This document shows, one piece after another, positions 15,067-21,278 of a stretch of DNA of 21,278 nt (within the stretch, counting starts at the first letter, position 1; each line of letters starts with the position of its first letter). The translations under genes and the position numbers were made by a program. The stretch spans positions 1 to 21,278 of the forward strand of contig JBAROV010000036.1 of assembly GCA_049642465.1 (NCBI GenBank), read 5' to 3'. This stretch comes from CAWDPQ01 sp049642465 (GTDB lineage: Bacteria; Acidobacteriota; Vicinamibacteria; Vicinamibacterales; 2-12-FULL-66-21). The notes under the pieces are model-generated. The model made no database searches, had not been told where the DNA came from, and saw only the letters and a program-made list of their open reading frames with translations.

Positions 15067-16227
15067 GTGAAACGTCTTCGGATCGGCGTACTTTACGGCG
15101 GACGCTCGGGCGAACACGAGGTCTCCCTCGCCTCGGCCGCCGCCGTCTTCGCGAATCTCGATAAGAAGCGATACGAACCCGTTCCGATTCGAATCGACAA
15201 GGATGGCCGCTGGGCGCTCGTGGATCGCCCTCCCACCGCGCTCTCGGCGGCGGAAGTGATCGAGCAGGCACGCCTCGACGCTGCTCGTCCGCTGCGAAGC
15301 GGCCGGGAGGCACATTTCGTCGCGCGTCCTGGTGAAGAAACGATTCTCGCGATCGATCGCACGGCCGGAAGAGGCGATGAACTTGGCCGCGCCATCGTGA
15401 CCGGGCTCAATCTCGATGTGATCTTCCCCGTGCTGCACGGCCCTTACGGCGAAGACGGCACGATTCAGGGCCTGCTCGAACTGGCCAACGTTCCCTACGT
15501 CGGCGCCGGGGTCCTTGCCTCCGCCGTGGGCATGGATAAAGGGATGATGAAGGTCGTCTTCCTTGCCGCAGGCCTCCCGGTCTGCCCGTATCGCGTCTTC
15601 CTGCGCCACGAGTGGGAGCGGGGGCGGCAGGGGATCGTACGCGACCTGGAAGCGGCGTTCGACTATCCCATGTTCGTCAAACCGGCGAACCTCGGGTCGA
15701 GCGTGGGTATCTCGAAGGCAAAGGATTCAGCCGGACTGTCGAACGGCATCGATCTCGCTGCGTCCTTCGATCGCAAGATCGTCGTGGAGGCCGCAGTGCC
15801 CTCTGCTCGGGAGATTGAATGCGCCGTGCTCGGCAACGATGAACCCGAAGCGTCCGTCCCCGGGGAGGTCATTCCGTCGCGCGAGTTCTACGACTACGAA
15901 GCCAAGTACCTGGACGAGGCATCCCAAACCATTATCCCGGCCGAACTGCCGGAATCGACCGCTGCCGAAATCCGGCGCCTCGCGGTCGCGGCATTTCGGG
16001 CGATAGACGGCGCGGGGATGGCGCGCGTGGACTTTCTGCTCGCACGCCAGTCCGGCCAGATTTTCGTCAACGAAGTGAACACCATTCCCGGGTTTACGAC
16101 GATCAGCATGTATTCGAAGATGTGGGCGGCCTCAGGCGTTGAGTATCCGGTCCTGCTCGACCGCCTGATCGCGCTCGCGCTCGCGCGTCACGCCGAGAAG
16201 CAGCAGCTCCGGACCAGCCTCACATGA
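15067..16227 (+). CDS. ddl: D-alanine--D-alanine ligase
   Basis: The 386-residue ATP-grasp enzyme joins two D-alanines for peptidoglycan precursors in the cytosol. Motifs: GGRSGEHEVS (11-20), HGPYGEDG (124-131), GSSVGIS (210-216), FYDYEAKY (274-281, the tyrosine-containing loop of D-Ala-D-Ala rather than vancomycin-type depsipeptide ligases) and NEVNTIPGFT (335-344) with magnesium ligands. It is somewhat longer than E. coli DdlB (about 306) because of an insert at about 55-110, as in DdlA-type enzymes. The start is GTG with no upstream Shine-Dalgarno. Its stop overlaps the next gene start as ATGA. Confidence 0.96.
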   Translation: MKRLRIGVLYGGRSGEHEVSLASAAAVFANLDKKRYEPVPIRIDKDGRWALVDRPPTALSAAEVIEQARLDAARPLRSGREAHFVARPGEETILAIDRTAGRGDELGRAIVTGLNLDVIFPVLHGPYGEDGTIQGLLELANVPYVGAGVLASAVGMDKGMMKVVFLAAGLPVCPYRVFLRHEWERGRQGIVRDLEAAFDYPMFVKPANLGSSVGISKAKDSAGLSNGIDLAASFDRKIVVEAAVPSAREIECAVLGNDEPEASVPGEVIPSREFYDYEAKYLDEASQTIIPAELPESTAAEIRRLAVAAFRAIDGAGMARVDFLLARQSGQIFVNEVNTIPGFTTISMYSKMWAASGVEYPVLLDRLIALALARHAEKQQLRTSLT

Positions 16228-17849
16228 AGCAGGAGAACCATCCCGGCTGGCGGCATGGGATCGTTCTGACAATCTGGCTCTTCCTCGTGGCGCAGCCTGC
16301 CGCCTCCGTCATCGACACCAGGGGCGCTTCAGCGCCGACTCAGACCCGCCACTCGCAGCTGCGTGGCGAAAGCGGACTCGTGCGCGCCTACGACTTCATT
16401 CTCGAAGCGCGGTTCGATCAAGTCGATGCCGAGCTCCGGCGCGCCTGCGACCCGGATGTTTCCTCGGAGGGAACGCCCCTGCACGGCGGCACCGCACCTG
16501 CTGAAGCCTGCAACGTGCTCGAGGCCACGGCATTGTGGTGGCGCATTCAGCTCGATCCCGAGAGTCGCGATCTCGATCAGGCATTCAGCGCGTCTGTGGA
16601 ACGCGCGATTCGCACCACCGAAGCCTGGACAGAACGCAGTCCGCAGCACGCCGAGGCGTGGTTCTACCTCGGCGGGGCATACGCCGCTCGCGTCCAGTGG
16701 CGTGTGCTGAGAAATGAGAAGGTCTCGGCAGCGCGCGACGGCAAGCGGATAAAGCAGGCCCTCGAACAGGCGCTGGAACTCGATCCGGGGCTGGACGACG
16801 CGTACTTTGGAATCGGGATGTACAAGTACTACGCAGACGTCGCACCGACGGTTGCGAAGATCCTCCGCTTCTTGCTGCTGCTGCCGGGTGGCGATCGGGA
16901 GGAAGGCATGGCCGAAATGCTCCGCGCCCGGTCGCGCGGCCATCTGCTGCAGGGAGAAGCCGACTACCAGCTCCACGTCATCTACCTGTGGTACGAACAG
17001 CAGCCAGCGCGAGCTCTCGAGCTCCTGCGCAGTCTGCAGGAACGCTACCCGGGCAATCCGCTCTTCCTTGCCCAGATTGCCCACGTCCAGGACGCTTACC
17101 TGCACGATTCCATCGCCAGTCTGGATACCTGGCGAAACCTGCTGGCGGCGGCGCGCGAACAACGCGTCAACATGGCCGCCCTTGCCGAGGTGCAGGCGCG
17201 ACTCGGGATGGCGCGGATGCTCGAGGAGGTCTACCAAACCGATCACGCCATCGAACAACTGAAGGCGATCGTCGCGCTGAAGCCGCAGGCGCCCTATTCA
17301 TCGCTCGCGCTCGCCTGGTTGCGACTGGGCGAAGCGCACGACCGGATGGGCTCGCGGGCGGCGGCGAGCGCTGCGTATCGATCGGCGGCAGCCACCGCGC
17401 CGCCAGATGATCCGTTCGACGTCCGCGATGATGCCGCGGACCGGTTGCGACGGCGGGCCGACGCCCGCAGGGCTGAAGCGTATCGGCTGTCGCTCGAGGG
17501 ATGGCGCCGGCTGGAGCAGCACGATCTCGTCGCGGCGAGTCGTGCGCTCGAACGATCGCTCGAACTCAATCCGCACGATCCGGTCGCTCACTATCGATAT
17601 GGCCGAGTACTACAGGCACGCAAAGAGGACGAACCTGCTCTCGAGCAATTCGATCTGACGCTGCAGAACGCTCGAAACTGTCCGCCACCGATTCTGGGGA
17701 ACGCGCACCTGGAAGCCGCACGACTCCACGAACGTGCGGGTCGTCGCGATGAAGCGATTGCTGCCTATCGAATCGCCGCAACACTCTTCGGCGCTGCGAG
17801 CGATACGCGATCGGCGGCGCAGCGAGCACTCGAGCGCGTGTCACGTTGA
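16224..17849 (+). CDS. Exported TPR-repeat protein of unknown function
   Basis: The 541-residue protein has an N-terminal hydrophobic segment (about 11-30, GIVLTIWLFLVAQPAASV) that looks like a signal peptide without a lipobox cysteine. The body is helical repeats: a central block (about 145-300) with AWFYLGGAYAARVQW, DDAYFGIGMYKYYAD and LLPGGDREEGMAEM, a pattern I associate with a bacterial TPR family distantly like IML2/TTC39 proteins (weak recognition), then canonical TPRs (about 300-400, 415-470 and 490-535). The start overlaps the ddl stop (ATGA, 16224-16227), so the two are probably translated together, but no enzymatic motif links it to cell-wall synthesis. The function is unknown. Confidence 0.8.
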   Translation: MKQENHPGWRHGIVLTIWLFLVAQPAASVIDTRGASAPTQTRHSQLRGESGLVRAYDFILEARFDQVDAELRRACDPDVSSEGTPLHGGTAPAEACNVLEATALWWRIQLDPESRDLDQAFSASVERAIRTTEAWTERSPQHAEAWFYLGGAYAARVQWRVLRNEKVSAARDGKRIKQALEQALELDPGLDDAYFGIGMYKYYADVAPTVAKILRFLLLLPGGDREEGMAEMLRARSRGHLLQGEADYQLHVIYLWYEQQPARALELLRSLQERYPGNPLFLAQIAHVQDAYLHDSIASLDTWRNLLAAAREQRVNMAALAEVQARLGMARMLEEVYQTDHAIEQLKAIVALKPQAPYSSLALAWLRLGEAHDRMGSRAAASAAYRSAAATAPPDDPFDVRDDAADRLRRRADARRAEAYRLSLEGWRRLEQHDLVAASRALERSLELNPHDPVAHYRYGRVLQARKEDEPALEQFDLTLQNARNCPPPILGNAHLEAARLHERAGRRDEAIAAYRIAATLFGAASDTRSAAQRALERVSR

Positions 17850-17922
17850 ACCGCGACGCGCGTCGGGACGGTCGCGCGCTCGTTTCAGTCACCGATTTTT
17901 TGACATTTTGTGCACTTTGTGC

Positions 17923-17950
17923 TTGACACTTCATTTTTCTCATCCATAAT
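17923..17950 (+). promoter_or_regulatory. Promoter of the first 17-residue peptide gene
   Basis: TTGACA (17923-17928) and CATAAT (17945-17950) with a 16-base spacer make a strong promoter; TAATCT (17947-17952) with 18 is an alternative -10. A second TTGACA lies at 17900-17905, and TTTGTGC occurs twice between them. The predicted start is near 17957. The rest of the 17850-18044 gap holds a 12-base palindrome CGACGCGCGTCG (17854-17865) and a T6 run (17896-17901) after a weak CGGT/ACCG stem, perhaps the end of the TPR transcript. Confidence 0.7.
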
Positions 17951-17974
17951 CTACATCTTGTATGAGGGTGGACC

Positions 17975-18022
17975 GCTCAGCCCACCTGTTGTAATGCATG
18001 CGAAACGGTAACGAAGCTGAGC
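17975..18022 (+). promoter_or_regulatory. Leader inverted repeat before the first peptide gene
   Basis: GCTCAGC (17975-17981) and GCTGAGC (18016-18022) can pair around a 34-base loop inside the roughly 88-base leader. The structure ends just before the AAGGAGG ribosome site at 18034-18040, so it could influence its access. No function is shown by the sequence. Confidence 0.25.
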
Positions 18023-18044
18023 TGCCACATTCCAAGGAGGAATA

Positions 18045-18098
18045 ATGGCGAAAAAGACTGCGAAGGGCGGCAAGAAAAAGGGCGGAAAGAAGCGCTAA
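18045..18098 (+). CDS. 17-residue Lys/Gly-rich peptide, copy 1
   Basis: ATG to TAA encodes MAKKTAKGGKKKGGKKR: nine Lys/Arg, four Gly, no acidic or aromatic residue. AAGGAGG (18034-18040) ends 4 bases before the ATG, a near-perfect ribosome site. A strong promoter lies about 90 bases upstream and an intrinsic terminator 18 bases downstream, so this is a complete single-gene unit. Copy 2 at 18314-18367 encodes exactly the same peptide, with seven codons differing only at the third base. That is strong evidence that the peptide, not just the RNA, is conserved. The charge suggests binding to nucleic acid or ribosome, like tiny basic ribosomal or histone-H1-tail-like proteins. This is inference; I do not recognise a named family. 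Confidence 0.75.
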   Translation: MAKKTAKGGKKKGGKKR

Positions 18099-18116
18099 GC
18101 GCCGCCTAACCGGTCC

Positions 18117-18151
18117 GGGGGTGTCGTGAGTGGACACCCCCTAGTTTTTTT
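18117..18151 (+). terminator. Rho-independent terminator of peptide gene copy 1
   Basis: GGGGGTGTC (18117-18125), a 7-base loop, GACACCCCC (18133-18141), then TAG and seven T (18145-18151). A perfect 9-bp GC-rich stem with a T-tract. Confidence 0.92.
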
Positions 18152-18313
18152 CAGGCGCAAGAATTTTGAGCGATGCGGCCCTCCCGAACACGCCGGGAGT
18201 TGACCCAACGATGCGATGGGCGCCGAACAACAGGCTGACGTGCCAGGAGGCAGCAGCACTGGGACGGTGAGAGCCCTCGCAAGAACCCACGAGTGAAGGG
18301 AGGGATAAGCGCA
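18152..18313 (+). other. Spacer between the twin peptide genes
   Basis: These 162 bases hold a small hairpin, CTCCCG (18181-18186) with CGGGAG (18194-18199), followed directly by TTGACC (18200-18205). No matching -10 sits 16-18 bases beyond it, so the promoter of copy 2 is not identified. GGGAGGG near 18298-18304 is the ribosome site of copy 2. I see no other gene here that I can support. Confidence 0.4.
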
Positions 18314-18367
18314 ATGGCGAAGAAGACGGCCAAGGGCGGGAAGAAGAAGGGCGGCAAGAAGCGGTAA
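18314..18367 (+). CDS. 17-residue Lys/Gly-rich peptide, copy 2
   Basis: ATG to TAA again encodes MAKKTAKGGKKKGGKKR, identical to copy 1. The codons differ at positions 3, 5, 6, 9, 11, 14 and 17, all at the third base. GGGAGGG lies about 10 bases before the ATG. An intrinsic terminator starts 16 bases after the stop. Its own promoter is not visible; the terminator after copy 1 argues against simple co-transcription. Copy 2 uses G- or C-ending codons throughout, while copy 1 uses some A- or T-ending ones, so the two have drifted apart at silent sites since duplication. Confidence 0.75.
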   Translation: MAKKTAKGGKKKGGKKR

Positions 18368-18383
18368 GCTGCCTCACCCGCCG

Positions 18384-18413
18384 AAAAAGGGGGCGGCCGT
18401 CGCCCCCTTTTTT
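18384..18413. terminator. Bidirectional intrinsic terminator
   Basis: A5 (18384-18388), GGGGGCG (18389-18395), loop GCCGT, CGCCCCC (18401-18407), T6 (18408-18413). It serves copy 2 on the plus strand, and its A-run gives a T-tract on the minus strand for the HEAT-cyclophilin gene that ends at 18420. Confidence 0.92.
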
Positions 18414-18419
18414 GCTGTA

Positions 18420-20552
18420 CTACCAACTCCTCCCATCCCAAACCCGCACGCGCTGAATCGTATCGCCCACCTGGATGCGATCGACGACATCCATTCCATT
18501 GACGACGTGGCCAAAGACGGTGTACTTCGCATCGAGGTGCGGCTGCGGGGAGTGGGTGATGAAAAACTGACTGCCGCCCGTGTCGCGCCACGCGAGCGCC
18601 ATGCCGACCGTGCCGCGCAGGTACGGGCGATCGTTCAGCTCGTCTCGGATCGTGTAACCCGGTCCGCCTTCGCCATCGCCGCGAGGATCACCATCCTGCA
18701 TGACGAAGTTCGGGACGACGCGGTGCACCTGGAGGCCGTTGAAGAATCCCTTTCGCGCGAGCGCCATGAAGCTCCGCGAGGTCTGCGGAGCGTCCACGAC
18801 GGCCAGCTCGAACTCGATCGTGCCGCGGACCGTTTCAATGAACGCGTGCGGGGAGAACTCGCGCGACGCAAGCTGCGGATCGGTGTACGGCGCCGGCGGC
18901 TCGCCTGGCGCCGGCCGAATGTCCATCCGGTGATCGACGCCGGGCTCGATCTTCGCGAGCAACTCCACGGCGTGAATTCGCACGGCCCAGTCTTTGTCGG
19001 CAAGCGCTGCGCGGATGCCCTCGGTCGCCTCCGGCGTGGCGTAGTTCGCCAGCGCATCGAGGATCGCCGCCCGGACACCATAGCTCGCATCCGCACTGGC
19101 CGCCGCGTAGGCGTCGCGCAGAGCCGCGAGACCCGCCGCGGGCTTGAGCTGACCGATGAGTCGAGCCGCGGTTTCCCGAATCACGACATCGGCGTCCTTC
19201 AGATGCGCGAGCGCAATCTGGTCGGCGTCGGGCACTCGCTGCCGCACGAGCGCGCGCAAAGCCGAGGGGACTACGCGCCTATCTTCGTCCTGAAGCATCG
19301 GACGCAGGCGTTCGGTTGACACTTCTGGAGGCAACGTCGCCAGAATGTCGGCGAGCGCCGCGCGAACGGTCCAGTGCCGATCGGCGTCAAGGCCGGAGAG
19401 CACGAGCGAAAAACTCTCGCGATCGACGAGCACGGCCGCTCGCAGCGCCGCCGCCCGCATCGCGGGCCAGTCGTCGGTCATCAAATCCTGAATGACGGCC
19501 AGATGCTCGGCGGCTTTCAGATTGCCAAGGGCAGTAACGGCTTCGAGCCTGAGATTCGATTCCATCCGCGAGTCGGACGCAATCGTGGCGAGTCGCTCGG
19601 CCGCACCGCGCACGCCGAGCTGACCGCCCGCCCGGATGGCCGCGGCGAGGACCTCTCGCGGCGTCTTCGCCGGATCCAGGAACGGCAATATCAGCGCGCC
19701 GGCGTTTTCGTCCTTGGCTGCCGCCAAGCCGCGGATGGCAAATGCAGGTGTGTAGCGGCCGGGGACCTCAACCAGGTGTCTCAGCGCCGGGACTGCACGC
19801 GGGTCCTCAATCCGTTGCAGCGCGTACGCGACCGGCCACCACGTGGAGACGGGACGACCGCTGCCGTCAAGGACCGCCGCTGCGAGCGCGTCGTACGCTC
19901 GCAGGCGTACCAGTGCGAAGAGTCCCAGCTTGAAGGCTTCTGCCTCCGGAGCCGCAGGCCATTGCTCGTCGTCAGGCTGCATGCCGGCGACGACCGCCGC
20001 CTTCGCGTATTCGGCGGTCATTCGGCCGAGTGCGGCGGCCGCGTCCTTCGCGTCGATCAGCCCCAGCGCCTCGGCAGCTCGTCCCCTCACCGCCGGGACC
20101 GCGTCGGTCAACAAAGGCACCAGAGAAGCGCTGACCGAGACGTCGCCAATGAGTCCCAACGCGAACGCCGCAGTCTGGCGGACTTCCGGATCCGCGTCCG
20201 CAAGAAGTTTGACGAGCACGGGACCGCCCTCTTTGAGACCAACACGGCCGATCGCCAGCGCTGCCCGGCGCCGAACACGAGCCTCAGGATCGGCCGCGAG
20301 CTTCGCGAGATCCGGGACGGCCGCGGGTGGTGGAGTGGGCTTGCCCCGCCTGGACTGCACGACGACCGGCGCAGGGGGCGGAGGCAGAGTCAGAATTCGT
20401 TGATCCTCCATCTGGAGAATCCACCCCATCTTCTGTTCGAAGCTCACCGCCGGCGCGGCTGGCGGAGGCGCGCTGGCGCAGCCGGCGAAAACGAGCGCCG
20501 CCGGGATCAGGAGGGTTCGCACAGGAGATAAGGAGATCGCGACTCGTTGCAT
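18420..20552 (-). CDS. HEAT-repeat lipoprotein fused to a cyclophilin-type peptidyl-prolyl isomerase
   Basis: The protein has 710 residues from ATG 20550-20552; a TTG 27 bases earlier would overlap the upstream gene. The signal peptide ends in VFAGC with C25 as the likely lipidated cysteine, followed by a Pro/Ala linker. Residues about 85-535 are HEAT/PBS-lyase-type repeats (RVRRRAALAIGRVG, EVRQTAAFALGLIG, VRGRAAEALGLI and later copies such as WAVRIHAVELLAKI). Residues about 565-710 are a cyclophilin domain with HRVVPNFVMQDGD (610-622, catalytic R611) and GSQFFITH (660-667); the human W121 position is His, as in many bacterial forms. It probably folds or holds clients in the periplasm, with HEAT repeats binding partners (inference). 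It starts 10 bases after the menC-like stop, so the two are likely one transcript. Confidence 0.9.
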   Translation of the reverse strand: MQRVAISLSPVRTLLIPAALVFAGCASAPPPAAPAVSFEQKMGWILQMEDQRILTLPPPPAPVVVQSRRGKPTPPPAAVPDLAKLAADPEARVRRRAALAIGRVGLKEGGPVLVKLLADADPEVRQTAAFALGLIGDVSVSASLVPLLTDAVPAVRGRAAEALGLIDAKDAAAALGRMTAEYAKAAVVAGMQPDDEQWPAAPEAEAFKLGLFALVRLRAYDALAAAVLDGSGRPVSTWWPVAYALQRIEDPRAVPALRHLVEVPGRYTPAFAIRGLAAAKDENAGALILPFLDPAKTPREVLAAAIRAGGQLGVRGAAERLATIASDSRMESNLRLEAVTALGNLKAAEHLAVIQDLMTDDWPAMRAAALRAAVLVDRESFSLVLSGLDADRHWTVRAALADILATLPPEVSTERLRPMLQDEDRRVVPSALRALVRQRVPDADQIALAHLKDADVVIRETAARLIGQLKPAAGLAALRDAYAAASADASYGVRAAILDALANYATPEATEGIRAALADKDWAVRIHAVELLAKIEPGVDHRMDIRPAPGEPPAPYTDPQLASREFSPHAFIETVRGTIEFELAVVDAPQTSRSFMALARKGFFNGLQVHRVVPNFVMQDGDPRGDGEGGPGYTIRDELNDRPYLRGTVGMALAWRDTGGSQFFITHSPQPHLDAKYTVFGHVVNGMDVVDRIQVGDTIQRVRVWDGRSW

Positions 20553-20562
20553 CTCGTACTCG

Positions 20563-21278
20563 CTAGGCCCGTTGCTCAAGACGTTCGACTGTTGCGGCGT
20601 CGAGCCGCTCTTGAACGATGTTCACACCGATCCCGGGTGCGGTTGGGACCGTAACCGTGCCGTCAGGGCAGACGACGATTTCTGGATCGATGAGATCCGG
20701 AGCGTAGTACCGCCGGCTCGCCGCGATGTCCCCCGGGAGACGAAAGTTCGGCAGCGTCGAAAGGTGGATATTGTGCGCGCGTCCGATACCGCTCTCGAGC
20801 ATTCCTCCGTGCCACACCGGGATGCCGTGGCGCGCTGCGAGATCGTGCAGCGCGATCGCCTGCTGGTGACCGCCAACGCGGCCCGGTTTGATGTTGATGA
20901 CGCGGCAGGCATCGAGCTCTATTGCCTCGGCCGCACTGCGGAGCGAATGAATCGACTCGTCGAGGCAGATGGCCGTGCGCAGCTGTGCCTGCAGCTGCGC
21001 ATGATCCCGAATGTCGTCGTAATCCAACGGCTGTTCGATCATCAGGAGGTCGAACTCGTCGAGCGCGCGCAGATGCCCGGCATCACTCAGCCGATAGGCA
21101 CCGTTCGCGTCCACCATGAGCGGCACGTCGCCAAATCGTGTGCGGAGCATGCGCACGGCGTCCATGTCCCATCCCGGTTTGATTTTGATCTTGATTCGGC
21201 GGTAGCCTGCCGAACGTTCGATCGCCACGCGCTCGGCGAGCTGGTCCAGTGAGTCCTGAATTCCGATCGACACACCGG
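20563..21278 (-). CDS. menC: o-Succinylbenzoate synthase / N-acylamino acid racemase family, 5' end outside window
   Basis: About 238 C-terminal residues are visible; the frame runs through the right edge, so the GTG at 21271-21273 is an internal valine, not a start. The enolase-superfamily barrel is intact. Counting from that valine, RIKIKIKPG carries the catalytic Lys pair (K30, K32), the metal ligands are D55 (VDANGAY), E80 (IEQPL) and D105 (CLDES), and the second-side lysine is K129 (NIKPGRVGG). The ending with GGMLESGIGRAHNIHLSTLP is typical of the OSBS/NSAR group, where one protein may make o-succinylbenzoate for menaquinone or racemise N-acylamino acids. Which one cannot be told here; no other men gene is in view. 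Confidence 0.88.
   Translation of the reverse strand, partial: GVSIGIQDSLDQLAERVAIERSAGYRRIKIKIKPGWDMDAVRMLRTRFGDVPLMVDANGAYRLSDAGHLRALDEFDLLMIEQPLDYDDIRDHAQLQAQLRTAICLDESIHSLRSAAEAIELDACRVINIKPGRVGGHQQAIALHDLAARHGIPVWHGGMLESGIGRAHNIHLSTLPNFRLPGDIAASRRYYAPDLIDPEIVVCPDGTVTVPTAPGIGVNIVQERLDAATVERLEQRA

Noticed and set aside
15038..15313. N-terminal extension of tgt
   Set aside because: The extra 92 residues are Arg/Pro-rich, overlap ddl, and lack family similarity; a good ribosome site precedes the internal ATG at 15037.
18216..18296. A 26-codon ORF between the twin peptide genes
   Set aside because: It has no Shine-Dalgarno and no counterpart before copy 1.
17940..18377. Minus-strand frames across the twin peptide genes (17940-18137, 18141-18377)
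   Set aside because: They run through two intrinsic terminators and the plus-strand ribosome sites, and show no recognisable family.
19374..20531. A 385-codon open frame opposite the HEAT-cyclophilin gene
   Set aside because: The minus-strand repeats are clear and regular; the plus-strand product is low-complexity Arg/Gly and has no ribosome site.

Overview
The window is a GC-rich, densely packed bacterial chromosome segment of housekeeping genes. It carries no insertion sequence, phage gene, rRNA, tRNA or CRISPR array that I can see. The cell type suggested is a diderm (a TonB/ExbB/ExbD system and lipoproteins) that probably makes menaquinone (a MenC-like enzyme at the right edge). The gene content (several exbD copies with one exbB and one Gly/Pro-rich tonB, a long membrane pyrophosphatase, tgt-yajC-secD-secF, TPR and HEAT lipoproteins, GTG/TTG starts) fits Acidobacteriota, perhaps class Vicinamibacteria. 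That placement is inference from style, not from a marker search.

Left part (1-3760): rpmB (L28) reads rightward from a TATAAT promoter through a structured leader. It runs tail to tail with a bifunctional-type Rel/SpoT (p)ppGpp enzyme on the minus strand. A TPR lipoprotein follows on the plus strand behind a clear promoter, and ends in a hairpin shared with the converging exbD.

Middle (3750-15037), all minus strand, read from right to left: tgt, yajC, secD, secF, uppP, a DUF502 membrane protein, then hppA (proton pyrophosphatase). Next comes a consensus promoter driving tonB-exbB-exbD-exbD, then a REP-like palindrome and a strong terminator, and finally a third exbD. Together these genes cover tRNA queuosine modification, Sec export, undecaprenyl phosphate recycling, proton-motive-force generation and use of that force at the outer membrane.

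Right part (15067-18413), plus strand: ddl (D-Ala-D-Ala ligase) overlaps an exported TPR protein by ATGA. Two tiny genes follow, each with a strong Shine-Dalgarno and its own terminator. Both encode the same 17-residue peptide MAKKTAKGGKKKGGKKR while differing at seven third-codon positions. This pair is the most unusual thing in the window.

Right edge (18420-21278), minus strand: a MenC/N-acylamino-acid-racemase-like enolase-superfamily gene, cut by the window end, is followed 10 bases later by a lipoprotein that fuses a HEAT-repeat array to a cyclophilin-type prolyl isomerase. No gene-free stretch exceeds 300 bases. The largest are 2484-2747, 17850-18044 and 18099-18313, and each is described below.
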